64,000 bases of DNA from Vibrio sp. NTOU-M3 (GCF_040869035.1 NZ_CP162101.1:1488001-1552000), one strand, 5' to 3'; positions 28,571 to 37,140 are shown, counted from the stretch's first letter. Notes: generated by a model not told the origin, from the letters alone. Translations and numbers: made by a program.

Positions 28571-28962
28571 GTAGCCACCGATTTAAGCTCGTACCACACT
28601 ACTTTGGTAAAATTATCTGGACTCCCTTGAATGATGTATTCAGCACCAGGAGGGATTAAACCGGTTAACGTGATGGTTTGTTCCCATGCAGACGGCACCT
28701 TAATATCAATCGGTGTCGCTATCATTGAAGCGCCAAGTTCGTCCTCTACATACTGGTAGAGACAAAGCTGAAGTTCAGAACCGAACTCTTCAGGAGTACA
28801 ATGAATTATTGCCTGAACTGCATGGGCTTCTTTGTTGATGTAAGAGTCACCAATACTGCGCCCAGAACACAAAACATACTCATGTTCTGGTTCCGCTAAC
28901 GCAGGTTTGGCCTTTACAGGATCCGTTTGCTTTGGAACCGGCGGTACATAGAGGAAACTCAT
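28567..28962 (-). CDS. Prophage late protein of unknown function, 131 aa
   Basis: The proline-rich start (MSFLYVPPVPKQTDPVKAKPALAEP) is followed by a beta-rich domain ending FTKVVWYELKSVAT. I recognise no family. The gene overlaps both neighbours by an ATGA motif, so it belongs to the coupled late operon and is likely a minor virion component near the candidate spike. Confidence 0.7.
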   Translation of the reverse strand: MSFLYVPPVPKQTDPVKAKPALAEPEHEYVLCSGRSIGDSYINKEAHAVQAIIHCTPEEFGSELQLCLYQYVEDELGASMIATPIDIKVPSAWEQTITLTGLIPPGAEYIIQGSPDNFTKVVWYELKSVAT

Positions 28963-29651
28963 AACATCACCTCACCCACAGTGACACTGTCACCATTTAT
29001 ACCTTTAATTGAGAAAGCATTGCTAGCTTCAAACCCAACAACACCACCGGCAGGAAGATTAAAGAAACCACCTAGCAGTACGTCACCTTGATTCGTTTTT
29101 GGTGCTTGGAAGATCAGCATTTTTCTCGCCGTCTTCGCGGTAATGGTTTGTGTTAATTTATCCGTTGTGAACGAAAACATACCCAGAGATTGAGTTTTTG
29201 CGTTTGCTAACTCGACCCTCTGTTTTGAAGGGAAGTTTCCAATAGTTACCTCCCCTGGTAAGGTCGCTTTCACGTCAGGAATATTAACTTGCACATCAGG
29301 GATACTGACCGCAATATCAAGTGGCTCTTGAATACGATCAATGGTGATCGGTGATTGAACTTCATTGATGTTCAACGCACCATTGATTGCTGTTGATGCC
29401 GTTCGAATTCTTACTTCCACATCCGCAACCTGATACTCAACATGAACACTGGTTTTGTTGTGGTTATAGATTTCCAGTTCATCAAACTGAGAGACATCAA
29501 CAACATCACCGCGCTCGAGTTCTACGGGACGAAGCTTATCACCACGCAAAATAATGCTTTGGCTTGCTTCACGTAAGATAAAGAATTTCCCTGCCTGACC
29601 AGCATTAAATGACTTAGAGCCTGCAGGTAAGATATCGATCGTTGTTTTCAT
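28959..29651 (-). CDS. Candidate vertex or spike protein, 230 aa
   Basis: The protein is predicted almost entirely beta, with a repetitive middle (PLDIAVSIPDVQVNIPDVKATLPGEVTIG cut here into short turns at about residues 115-140) that suggests a beta-helix or stacked strands. The C terminus (GGFFNLPAGGVVGFEASNAF, then SIKGINGDSVTVGEVML) looks like a jelly-roll-like strand set. No transmembrane segment is present. In tailless phages such as PM2 a beta-rich spike is encoded close to the capsid gene. The call rests on composition and context only. Confidence 0.55.
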   Translation of the reverse strand: MKTTIDILPAGSKSFNAGQAGKFFILREASQSIILRGDKLRPVELERGDVVDVSQFDELEIYNHNKTSVHVEYQVADVEVRIRTASTAINGALNINEVQSPITIDRIQEPLDIAVSIPDVQVNIPDVKATLPGEVTIGNFPSKQRVELANAKTQSLGMFSFTTDKLTQTITAKTARKMLIFQAPKTNQGDVLLGGFFNLPAGGVVGFEASNAFSIKGINGDSVTVGEVML

Positions 29652-30572
29652 CTATTTTCGCTCCGCAATTAAGTAAGCAATGGTAATGATGGTGCCGACA
29701 ATGCCGGCAATTAGAGAGAGGTTTTTCAGCAATGCGTTATTGCTTTCATTCTCACCGGTTTGCTCCCTTGCTTTGGCCGAGTTAGCCATTGCAATGGCCG
29801 CTTTGGTACTCTCACTTTGTTGTCCCGCCATAGATTTAATTGCATCGATGGCGTACTGACTTACTGAACTATTTTCTTCCAGTGCATCACTGCCAAAACT
29901 GAATGCTTCCTCAACCGTATCGGATGCGAACTCAAGCGAATCATTCACTACCTTTTCATTGGCATCGAGAGCAAGTGCACCAAGGTTAAACGCTTCATCA
30001 GCCATATTGCCGGCAACCGCTAACGCACCATGATCAGTCATTGACAAGTTAATGTCTGAGTTATTAACCCCAGACACCATAATGCCGAGGTTGTCACCAC
30101 CTGCAGCAGCGCTACCGCTTGTGTTTGTGGTTTGAGTAATGTTCTGGTTACTACTTTGTGAACTACTAGAGCCACCCATATCTTGAAACCTTATTTGCAA
30201 CACATGCTCATTGGGTCGAGTATCAATTTCCCGAACTGGGAGCTTGAGGCGGCGCTCGATATAACGAAGTGCGCTACGTTTGGAAAAATGAGCACGTATC
30301 GAATCAAAACCGTTTAACTTAGCATGGCCAATTGAGCTCAACGTGCCCTTGGCCATGTCGCCGGCTAACGCCACAACGACTAACTCACGCGCTCCACTTT
30401 TTAAAACCTCACCCCGCAGTAACATGTAGGTATCGTCCACCCGATAAACCGCTTCACGTCCTGCTAGTACTTCGATTTGTGCTTGTTCGAGGTAATCACC
30501 AAGGGCTTTACTTAGCCTCGGCTTGGCATCCTCCCAACGCGCACCAACCAGATTACTTTTTAGTGAAAACAT
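29652..30572 (-). CDS. Prophage structural/membrane protein, 306 aa
   Basis: The N-terminal 130 residues form a mixed alpha/beta domain. A Ser/Gly/Asn/Gln-rich linker (GGSSSSQSSNQNITQTTNTS) follows, then a long helical segment with 11-residue spacing (DEAFNLGALAL, VEEAFSFGSDAL) and a C-terminal transmembrane helix (NLSLIAGIVGTIITIAYLIA). The layout fits a virion protein that is anchored in an internal membrane and reaches outward. It overlaps the 68-aa gene by 20 bp. No known family is recognised. Confidence 0.7.
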   Translation of the reverse strand: MFSLKSNLVGARWEDAKPRLSKALGDYLEQAQIEVLAGREAVYRVDDTYMLLRGEVLKSGARELVVVALAGDMAKGTLSSIGHAKLNGFDSIRAHFSKRSALRYIERRLKLPVREIDTRPNEHVLQIRFQDMGGSSSSQSSNQNITQTTNTSGSAAAGGDNLGIMVSGVNNSDINLSMTDHGALAVAGNMADEAFNLGALALDANEKVVNDSLEFASDTVEEAFSFGSDALEENSSVSQYAIDAIKSMAGQQSESTKAAIAMANSAKAREQTGENESNNALLKNLSLIAGIVGTIITIAYLIAERK

Positions 30573-30759
30573 AGAGCGCTAACAGCGCAATCAAAGCAAT
30601 TGCCCACCAAGGCAAACCGTTGTTGCTGCCTAGGCTAATCGAGCCACCATTAAAGCCGCTGTTGTTAGTAGTATTTGAGGTAATGCCCGACTGCGCCGGA
30701 CCTGCATCACCCCCACTTAAACCACCGCCGCCAGTTAGAGAAGTTAAGCTACCTAACAT
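30553..30759 (-). CDS. Small membrane protein, 68 aa
   Basis: The N-terminal half is rich in Gly, Ser and Asn (SLTGGGGLSGGDAGPAQSG). The C terminus is one transmembrane helix (GLPWWAIALIALLALYVFTKK) with a basic end. The start codon abuts the previous stop. It is probably one of several small proteins of the virion membrane, judged from the run of such genes here. Confidence 0.7.
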   Translation of the reverse strand: MLGSLTSLTGGGGLSGGDAGPAQSGITSNTTNNSGFNGGSISLGSNNGLPWWAIALIALLALYVFTKK

Positions 30760-30903
30760 CTAAACCCACCCATTTTTATATGCAGCGTACGCAACAAGCA
30801 TCAGCAGCATAACCAGAGCTATTTTATTTAAGCCTTTAGAAAGGCCGAAACCGAAGACACTCCCCAGCCCCAACCCACCAAGACCCACCAAAAGTAACGG
30901 CAT
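30760..30903 (-). CDS. Tiny membrane protein, 47 aa
   Basis: The gene reads MPLLLVGLGGLGLGSVFGFG and then SKGLNKIALVMLLMLVAYAAYKNGWV. It has two hydrophobic segments, the first glycine-rich. It fits exactly between its neighbours, ending directly before the ATG of the 68-aa gene, and would encode a small virion membrane protein. Confidence 0.7.
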   Translation of the reverse strand: MPLLLVGLGGLGLGSVFGFGLSKGLNKIALVMLLMLVAYAAYKNGWV

Positions 30904-30906
30904 GAG

Positions 30907-31182
30907 TTACCCCTTGTTGCTGGCCATAAACAGCAACAGGATGATAATCACCAGTAAGAACCCGCCACCAACCATAAACAACAACGTGTTATCAGTTGAT
31001 TGTGCTTGCCCTTGTGGCGTTGTCACCGTGTTGCCGTTATTGTCTACAACAGGGTGCTCCGGTTGTTGCGTCACGTTCGGATTCGAGGTTTGGTTGTTAT
31101 TGCCAAATAACCAATCAGCATGTTCACCAACGCTATCGAGCGCACCGGCTCCGAAGTTCAACAAGTCGTCTAAAAAGTCCAT
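30907..31182 (-). CDS. Small membrane protein, 91 aa
   Basis: An amphipathic N-terminal helix (MDFLDDLLNFGAGALDSVGE) precedes an Asn/Gln/Thr-rich linker and a C-terminal transmembrane helix (LLFMVGGGFLLVIIILLLFMA). It lies 15 bp downstream of the capsid gene. The order capsid, then several short single-span proteins, is as in the PM2 structural operon. Confidence 0.75.
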   Translation of the reverse strand: MDFLDDLLNFGAGALDSVGEHADWLFGNNNQTSNPNVTQQPEHPVVDNNGNTVTTPQGQAQSTDNTLLFMVGGGFLLVIIILLLFMASNKG

Positions 31183-31197
31183 AGCACCCCCACCCGA

Positions 31198-32013
31198 TTA
31201 TTTCTGCAGAACTTCAGGACGAACGACTTTGACCGATTCCACTAAGATAGGGATCGAACCAGCAACGTCTGACGTACTGACAGAAAATTTAAGCTCTGAG
31301 ATATGTTGAGTTGGGAACAACTCATCAACTGAGAAGCCACGCACTATTGGATCAAAGTGAAAATAACCGGCTTGCGGCGTTCGTTCATTTCGTTTTGCAT
31401 TAGCTTCGCTGATGAACTTAGTTGCTTCATACTCTTTGACAAAGTCCCGGGAGATTTCGAGCTTATCAATATTGGCGTGCATGAAGTGCATACGACGAAT
31501 AGCAATCAAAGGGCTCGATACCAAGTTAGTAAACTCGTTTACGCCTTGTGCATTCGCAGCCATGGTTTCACGCTTCACCATTGGAACAACAACACGATAC
31601 GCTTGAGCATTACTTACCCAGGCATGAACCTGAATCGATAAAGCGTCTACTGAATCGGCAGTTTTTGATGCAAACTGAATATCTAAGTGGAGATTGTCAC
31701 CTTTTTCGGTAACCAACCCAGTGTAGCGAACTCCATTTTTCGTACGTGCAACGATGTCGCTAAACGGGATAACGAAATGGCCAGAAGTATGTTCACGGCG
31801 TTTATAGCGCTCGAGCATTAATAGCTCACTGCCAGTTAACACATAGATTTCTTCTGCGTTTAATGTAATAGAAAGTCGCTCAATATCTGAAGCGCTTGCA
31901 TTGGTTTCAAGTACTAGCTCATGGTAAGTCGGGCCATTTGGGATCACCAAAGTACCCTTTTGCCCCCATGCAGCACCGACCATCGAATTTAATTTGATAG
32001 GTTTTACTGACAT
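31198..32013 (-). CDS. Major capsid protein, PM2 P2-like (double jelly roll), candidate
   Basis: The 271-residue protein has no membrane segment and alternates short beta strands with loops throughout, in two halves of similar size, as expected of a double jelly roll. The length is close to that of PM2 capsid protein P2 (269 residues, from memory). The setting supports the call: it heads an operon of many small membrane proteins and a packaging ATPase gene lies upstream on the same strand. The N terminus (MSVKPIKLNSMVGAAWGQKG) and the segment RRMHFMHANIDKLEISRDF match my recollection of corticovirus-like prophage capsids. A structure prediction would decide. Confidence 0.75.
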   Translation of the reverse strand: MSVKPIKLNSMVGAAWGQKGTLVIPNGPTYHELVLETNASASDIERLSITLNAEEIYVLTGSELLMLERYKRREHTSGHFVIPFSDIVARTKNGVRYTGLVTEKGDNLHLDIQFASKTADSVDALSIQVHAWVSNAQAYRVVVPMVKRETMAANAQGVNEFTNLVSSPLIAIRRMHFMHANIDKLEISRDFVKEYEATKFISEANAKRNERTPQAGYFHFDPIVRGFSVDELFPTQHISELKFSVSTSDVAGSIPILVESVKVVRPEVLQK

Positions 32014-32022
32014 AGGCGCCCC

Positions 32023-32151
32023 TTAGAACCAACCTGATTTGCCGTTGATTTGCTCTTTTAACGCTTCAAGCATTGAGACGTTATTAATCAACGCAATGAT
32101 AATCAGCGTTGCTAATACCGTTAGGAGCATGGTTTTGTGTTTGTCTTTCAT
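32023..32151 (-). CDS. Tiny membrane protein, 42 aa, first gene of the capsid operon
   Basis: The product is MKDKHKTMLLTVLATLIIIA followed by LINNVSMLEALKEQINGKSGWF: a basic start, one transmembrane helix and a short amphipathic tail. GGGGATTT precedes the ATG, and the shared 17-bp leader motif lies eight bases further upstream. It is ten bases from the capsid gene. A virion membrane protein is likely. Confidence 0.7.
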   Translation of the reverse strand: MKDKHKTMLLTVLATLIIIALINNVSMLEALKEQINGKSGWF

Positions 32152-32158
32152 AAATCCC

Positions 32159-32175
32159 CTGTCTCACGACGTTGG
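32159..32175 (-). promoter_or_regulatory. 17-bp late leader motif, copy 1
   Basis: CCAACGTCGTGAGACAG (minus strand) stands just upstream of the ribosome site of the first capsid-operon gene. The identical 17 bases occur at the same place before the other late unit (37471-37487). A shared promoter element, activator site or translational operator would explain this. Confidence 0.6.
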
Positions 32176-32183
32176 TTAATGAA

Positions 32184-32197
32184 GGGCAACATTGCCC
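32184..32197. promoter_or_regulatory. 14-bp palindrome upstream of the capsid operon
   Basis: GGGCAA CA TTGCCC is a perfect dyad 33 bp upstream of the first capsid-operon gene. It may be a regulator site or a transcript hairpin. Confidence 0.35.
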
Positions 32198-32249
32198 GTT
32201 GAAAGCCAGTACACTAAAACTTAAGGGAGTGTGGAAGTGAAGAAGAGGA

Positions 32250-32281
32250 AACCTATAGGTTAAATCGATAACCTATAGGTT
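32250..32281. promoter_or_regulatory. Tandem palindromic operators before the capsid operon
   Basis: Two exact copies of the 12-bp palindrome AACCTATAGGTT lie at 32250-32261 and 32270-32281. Their centres are 20 bp apart, two turns of the helix, and the spacer contains ATCGAT. This is a typical arrangement for cooperative binding of a dimeric regulator. It lies about 100 bp upstream of the capsid operon and directly after the zinc-hook ATPase gene. Confidence 0.6.
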
Positions 32282-32368
32282 GTGGGCAAATGAAAACACG
32301 AGCTACTCAGCCAATACTGAACATACCGCCGGCTTATCGAACCAGGAGCTCTATTTTTTCTCTAACAA

Positions 32369-34993
32369 TTAATCCAAAGCTTGCTCGAGCTCACTTAGTG
32401 ATGAAACAATTATTTCAACCGTTGCATGCTCAAACTCAACACGATCCTCTTCTTCATGCGTTCCTTTATTCAAATAGACCCAATGAGGGTCTTGCCCACC
32501 AACGCCAAGCAATATATCCAAAGCATTCACTATCTCGTTTTTCCTTGGAATTTCTGCTTTTGATTTTTTTATTTTTGAACGAAGGTTATCTGCCAAAGCC
32601 CTTAAATCCCACGGAGCTTGAGGATTACGTCGTGAAACACTTATAGGCTTATCAGTAATGTCACAATGCTTCGCGTAATGGAACCAAGCTTTGTCACACA
32701 AGTGTTCTAAAGCACGACGAGACGACATCAAGGCATCTCGATACTCAGCGTTCTCGTATAACTCCGTAGCTGCTAATACATAGTTTTTAGGTCGTGTAAG
32801 AGAGCATACTTGGATGTGTTTCTCCCCTTTTTGTGGTTTAAAAACGTACGATTCAGAATTTTTAGCAGCTTGTTTGCCTATTGTTTGATGAGTGTCTTTA
32901 AAGAATTCCTCCCCATGACATGCCAAGATAACTTGTTTACTTTTAAACAATTCACTCTTAAACAAGGCTTCTCTAATGGCCTTTCTGTGCTCATCATCAA
33001 TCGCATTTACTGGGTCATCAAAAATTAGTAGAGGGCTTTTGGTATTAATGTTTTTAGCAAGTAATATTGCCAAACCAATACAACGTATATGCCCCTCACT
33101 AAGTACATGCAATGCATCAAAAAACTTTTTAGGGTCTGATTGGTACGAAATCCTCAATCGTTGACTTTGACCCAGGGGCAATTGAACGGCAGCGAGTTGC
33201 TCACTAGGAGCATCGTAACAATTAAACGCATTGTATAGTTCTGTAACCTTCTCGCTCAAATCTGCTACTAGTTTTAAGGGTAATTCATTTTTGTAAGCAA
33301 TTAGTTTTTGTACGAAGGTCGAATATGCATTAGCAATAATGTGATTTCGTTGCACAACTTCTTTTTCGGCTTCAACACAAGCAATTAATGCTTCATTTTC
33401 ATTACTAAAATTAGTGATCGTTTCATTTGCTTTATTAATTGCTAAATTAGTTGTTTGGCGTCGAGTTTGTAATACTGTAATTTGATGAGCAAAGTCACGT
33501 AACTTAGCTAATTCTTGCTGCTTCTTCTCTCTTTGTTGATTCGCTTCAGTAATTAAAACATCTTCACGTTCTAGTTGTTGTACTTGCGCTTCTAAATGCT
33601 GCCAAGCGGTAAAACCATCAGGTAAAGGCTGATACATTGACTTTAACCAGTCAATTGTCACCAACACTGATGATTTAACTTTAAAGCTATCAAGTGGGTT
33701 TTGTGAAAGTCGCGAGCATGTTTGATCTACAATCTGAGAAATATCCATCAATGATTGGGTTATTTGTTGATTTAACTGCAGAACACTTGTTTGTAAGTTA
33801 GCTAGATACTGCAAGTTTCTTAATTCCTCACTTGCATTAGTGTATGGATTCACAACAGTATGAGTTAGAGGTGTTTTACAAGCAGGGCATTGCTCGGGAC
33901 TATTTATTTGTAACTGTGTTACCGCTTCGTATAGCTGCTTAAAGGATATTTGATGACTAGCATTCGTAAGCTCTTTCTCCTTTAAATCGAGTTCTGATAA
34001 CTTTGTGTTAACAGTTGTTTGAAGAGCCATGAGCTTTGTATGAGTAAGCTTACTTTGCGTCTTTGCAGGGGCTTGAAGCTCTATTTCAAGTTTTTTTATT
34101 GCTCCAGAACTCTGATCATTACCATTCAGCTCGATTACCATTTGTTCGAAGGTATAGCCCGGACTATATTGTTGCGCTAGAGCATACTCTTCACTATCAA
34201 GACGCGTTAAGGCTTCATTGTTATCTTTGAGTTGTTGTTGAGAACCGACAAGCGATTGTTTTTTGATGGCCAGTTGACTGGCTTTTACTCCTGATAAATC
34301 AATATATTTACCGTCTATTTCAGATGAGAAATTTTTTGCAAATGAATTGAATGCTTCTAAACCGAAAAGTGTTGAAATTAACTCAGTTTGTTTAGCCGGT
34401 GCCTGTGCAGCTATGCGAGAAAAACTATCGATTCGATTCTTCTCAACAAAGCAGAAACGGTATAAGGACTCATTGGCTATCACCGGAATATCATTACCTA
34501 GATTGTCGACACCAATAATTTGAGGAGGAACAAAAGTATTAGTATAAGCATTCTTTAGGTAATCAGCTTGTTGTCTGAAACGCTTAGTTTCAGCTTCCGC
34601 TACATTACCTAACAGGCCATATTCCAGAGCCTCACAAAAGCTAGATTTACCCGTACCATTGGGCCCATAAATCAGTACAAGTAAGCTGCATAGGTCTAGA
34701 TTCTCTTCTTTAGAAAAACCGCGAAATGGCCCAATCTTAATAGATTTTAACTGTTGTATAGTTGATTCAATATTATCAGGGTCATTAGCCGTATCTATAA
34801 TGACATCCGATAGCTCGCTCCATTTAGCTGACGCTATATCCGCAACTCTTTTTACTCGCTTGCCATGTGCAGTACCCAACAAAAGAATCTCATCAAAGTG
34901 CTTAAGAACAAGATTAGCTATCTTACGTACATTTGGTGACACATCTTTAACATTTAGAGTTTGAATAAACCTTAAATATTCACTCTTGACCAT
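32369..34993 (-). CDS. Zinc-hook SMC/Rad50-like ATPase with C-terminal HEPN-like domain, defence candidate
   Basis: The 874-residue protein has an N-terminal helical region, Walker A GPNGTGKS (residues 110-117), long coiled coils broken by a zinc-hook motif CPAC near residue 370, the ABC signature LSEGH, Walker B LLIFDDP near residue 656 and an H-loop ACHGEE near 689. The last 130 residues hold the helix SSRRALEHLCDKAW and the motif LNKGTHEEED, which resemble HEPN/DUF4145-type domains, although no Arg precedes the His as in the canonical RxxxxH nuclease motif. The architecture recalls RloC. It sits as a separate unit between the packaging and capsid genes of a prophage, where phage functions would not need it. 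Defence against other phages is inferred. Confidence 0.8.
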   Translation of the reverse strand: MVKSEYLRFIQTLNVKDVSPNVRKIANLVLKHFDEILLLGTAHGKRVKRVADIASAKWSELSDVIIDTANDPDNIESTIQQLKSIKIGPFRGFSKEENLDLCSLLVLIYGPNGTGKSSFCEALEYGLLGNVAEAETKRFRQQADYLKNAYTNTFVPPQIIGVDNLGNDIPVIANESLYRFCFVEKNRIDSFSRIAAQAPAKQTELISTLFGLEAFNSFAKNFSSEIDGKYIDLSGVKASQLAIKKQSLVGSQQQLKDNNEALTRLDSEEYALAQQYSPGYTFEQMVIELNGNDQSSGAIKKLEIELQAPAKTQSKLTHTKLMALQTTVNTKLSELDLKEKELTNASHQISFKQLYEAVTQLQINSPEQCPACKTPLTHTVVNPYTNASEELRNLQYLANLQTSVLQLNQQITQSLMDISQIVDQTCSRLSQNPLDSFKVKSSVLVTIDWLKSMYQPLPDGFTAWQHLEAQVQQLEREDVLITEANQQREKKQQELAKLRDFAHQITVLQTRRQTTNLAINKANETITNFSNENEALIACVEAEKEVVQRNHIIANAYSTFVQKLIAYKNELPLKLVADLSEKVTELYNAFNCYDAPSEQLAAVQLPLGQSQRLRISYQSDPKKFFDALHVLSEGHIRCIGLAILLAKNINTKSPLLIFDDPVNAIDDEHRKAIREALFKSELFKSKQVILACHGEEFFKDTHQTIGKQAAKNSESYVFKPQKGEKHIQVCSLTRPKNYVLAATELYENAEYRDALMSSRRALEHLCDKAWFHYAKHCDITDKPISVSRRNPQAPWDLRALADNLRSKIKKSKAEIPRKNEIVNALDILLGVGGQDPHWVYLNKGTHEEEDRVEFEHATVEIIVSSLSELEQALD

Positions 34994-35345
34994 TGCTTTC
35001 CCTTACTTTTGAACTTTAGGTCTACTCAATAGCACTGCAACTAAGTTCATTCAAGACAAAGTATCATTATGAAAGCTGAAATGAGATATAACCACTCTCT
35101 TTGTAATGATTTTAACTGAAAACCTCCGTTAATACTTTAGGCTTAAGGGAAGTGCAGCGATTTAAAAAGTTTTTTAGATAAACATTTCTTAAACAGCAAA
35201 AAGAACACCCAATCAACACTTTACAATGTTAACCGTACAGTTATTAAGGATTAAGTGCGAGTTACTCGAGGATTATTAAATAACAATGAAGCCTTCGGAA
35301 AATCTCTACTAAAAGAATCAGATGATATTTGATATGTTTTTTCTG
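34994..35345. other. AT-rich upstream region of the zinc-hook ATPase gene
   Basis: About 350 bp without a gene lie upstream of the ATPase gene and must hold its promoter. The sequence is very AT-rich compared with the late genes. No clear repeat or hairpin is visible here. Confidence 0.4.
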
Positions 35346-35449
35346 TTGTCGGGGGACAATGACCCAAAGCTTGCTGTTCGCTTACTAGCATCCACAACCT
35401 TTGCTTATAGTAAGCGTTAAGCCCGCTCAATCATTTGAGCGGGTCATTT
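35346..35449 (+). ncRNA. Three consecutive hairpins, possible small RNA or operon end
   Basis: Three stems follow each other: TTGTC GGGG GACAA (35347-35360), CGCTTACTA/TAGTAAGCG (35379-35387 with 35408-35416) and CCCGCTCAA TCAT TTGAGCGGG (35422-35443), which on the plus strand is followed by TCATTTTTATC as in a terminator. The last stem can also end the packaging unit on the minus strand, although its T tract is poor there. A short plus-strand RNA is possible; no promoter could be assigned. Confidence 0.3.
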
Positions 35450-36211
35450 TTATCTGTAATTAAGCGCAACCTTCACACCAGTTTTGCAGTTAAATGCGCC
35501 CTTCTCAGCCTGCCCAATGTCAGTTATCAATAAATACTCTGCAATTGGTTTTCCAATGCGTTCTTTATTTTGTTTAGCACTGATCAACGCTGCTAATGGT
35601 GCTGGTTCAACCTCGCGTTCTCTCGCTACCCAGTTAACATCTCGTGTTGAGTTCAATTTACCAATCCACCATGTATCTGATTGATCAGTTACTGTCTTTG
35701 GAACTTCTTGTGCTTTCTGGAATAAGGTATGAACAACAAGGCCAAACTGACGACCACCACGTAATAGTTCGCCAGCTTTACCTTTTAGTTTCCCTGAGGT
35801 TTCCACACACGAAGCAAGTTCTTCAATTACACAGTGTAACTCTGGTGCGTTTCCGTTCCCCATCGACCACACAACAGAGCAAAAAAATTCGAGTTCTCCA
35901 CTGCATGCCCCTTTTGAAGGCACATACGCAAGTTTGAATGGTTTACCTCTTTTCCTTGCGGCAAAAAGCAATTTCACGAACTCAACTCGGGAAGATGTAC
36001 CATGCACATATTGCCCTTTGAGTTTCTTGTTTGCGTAACCGCTGTAAGGATCAAATATTACACACTGCGCAGCCTTCGGTAGTATACCTAAATGAAAAAC
36101 TGCAGAGGTTTTTCCCCCACCAGTACCGGAAAGATAAATGGTATGCCTGGCATTAAGGGAAGCGTTTGAGTTAATTGGATTAGGTAACGGAAGAGACTTC
36201 AGCTTTTTCAT
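35450..36211 (-). CDS. Genome-packaging ATPase, PM2 P9/A32-like (FtsK-HerA superfamily)
   Basis: The 253-residue protein has the Walker A motif SGTGGGKTS at about residues 29-37 and a Walker B-like LHCVIEELAS near residue 125. The order of strands and short length match the packaging ATPases of membrane-containing tailless phages (PM2 P9, PRD1 P9) rather than tailed-phage terminases. It would drive DNA into the capsid. The start overlaps the previous gene by 32 bp. No nuclease domain is present, as expected for this class. Confidence 0.8.
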   Translation of the reverse strand: MKKLKSLPLPNPINSNASLNARHTIYLSGTGGGKTSAVFHLGILPKAAQCVIFDPYSGYANKKLKGQYVHGTSSRVEFVKLLFAARKRGKPFKLAYVPSKGACSGELEFFCSVVWSMGNGNAPELHCVIEELASCVETSGKLKGKAGELLRGGRQFGLVVHTLFQKAQEVPKTVTDQSDTWWIGKLNSTRDVNWVAREREVEPAPLAALISAKQNKERIGKPIAEYLLITDIGQAEKGAFNCKTGVKVALNYR

Positions 36212-36632
36212 TCAAGCTCTCCGTTTTTAAAGAGAGGATGGTCATACGAGATGAATAAACCAGAGCTACGATTGCCATTAACAAAGTGGCCTCTTCTATA
36301 TACTGGCCAAAAACACTCATCATACTGCTACCATGTTTGCTTAACACCGGTTGAGCAGCCTCAATTACTTTCTGTTTTCCTTTTTCATCAAAAGTAAATT
36401 CAACGCCTGAGATTGCACAAGTAGCCTGTTCAGTTAGTACAAAAGCCATTTCAAGAAAGCCGGCAACAGCTTCATCTCGATCTTGTTCTGTTTCTGACTG
36501 TTGATTGTTATCGCTATCCGTTACATTAACGCTAGTTTCATCCAGTTCTAACGCTTCAATAGCTGCATTAAAGTCTCCCCAATCTTCATTAGTCGATTCT
36601 GAAAGCCATGATTCATTTGCTACTTCATCCAT
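36180..36632 (-). CDS. Acidic single-span membrane protein, 150 aa
   Basis: The first 60 residues are strongly acidic (MDEVANESWLSESTNEDWGD and a run of Glu, Asp and Gln). A transmembrane helix (ATLLMAIVALVYSSRMTIL) lies near residues 113-131. No family is recognised. It overlaps both neighbours, so it belongs to the packaging unit of the prophage and may be a virion membrane protein. Confidence 0.7.
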   Translation of the reverse strand: MDEVANESWLSESTNEDWGDFNAAIEALELDETSVNVTDSDNNQQSETEQDRDEAVAGFLEMAFVLTEQATCAISGVEFTFDEKGKQKVIEAAQPVLSKHGSSMMSVFGQYIEEATLLMAIVALVYSSRMTILSLKTESLNEKAEVSSVT

Positions 36633-37140
36633 GTTGCAGCTCTCCGTTTGAGTCTTCGGTTAACTTGTTTTTTGCTATTGGCTTGAGTTCACGAAGTACC
36701 CAAATTAGCAACAAAAACACACCCAACGTGATAAACAGGTAATTCATCAACGAACCACGATTTTCTCTAACCGTTGAATTAGTGCTTTGAACCTTGTCGT
36801 TATTGGTTTGGCTAGTTTTTTTCTCAACGGTTAACTCATCTTCATTTTCGGTAAGTACAGACCCAATATCTTGATTCAAATTCGCATCTTGCTCATTTCG
36901 CTTTAACAAGTCCGTACTATCTACCTTGTTCTCAATGATCCAATCGTTCACCTTCTTGCTAATTGAACTGTTTCCACATTCAGTACAACGGTAATAAAAC
37001 AAACCGAGATTCCGTGCATTTTTTGTCGGTTCACCTGTCGCAAGTAATTGACCTTCACCAACTTGGTGAACCGTCGAGGCTGAAGAACAAACTGGACAAG
37101 AGATGGCGCCACGAACGGGATTAGGATAACGGTTAGACAT
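36625..37140 (-). CDS. Zinc-ribbon membrane protein, 171 aa
   Basis: The N terminus contains a zinc ribbon with CPVC and CTEC knuckles about 35 residues apart, similar in spacing to Ogr/Delta-type or primase-like ribbons. A linker rich in Asn, Asp and Thr leads to a transmembrane helix (MNYLFITLGVFLLLIWVLRE). I choose the ATG at 37140, which overlaps the previous stop codon, over a GTG six bases upstream. Function is unknown; the zinc ribbon plus anchor could tie DNA to the viral membrane. Confidence 0.7.
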   Translation of the reverse strand: MSNRYPNPVRGAISCPVCSSASTVHQVGEGQLLATGEPTKNARNLGLFYYRCTECGNSSISKKVNDWIIENKVDSTDLLKRNEQDANLNQDIGSVLTENEDELTVEKKTSQTNNDKVQSTNSTVRENRGSLMNYLFITLGVFLLLIWVLRELKPIAKNKLTEDSNGELQHG

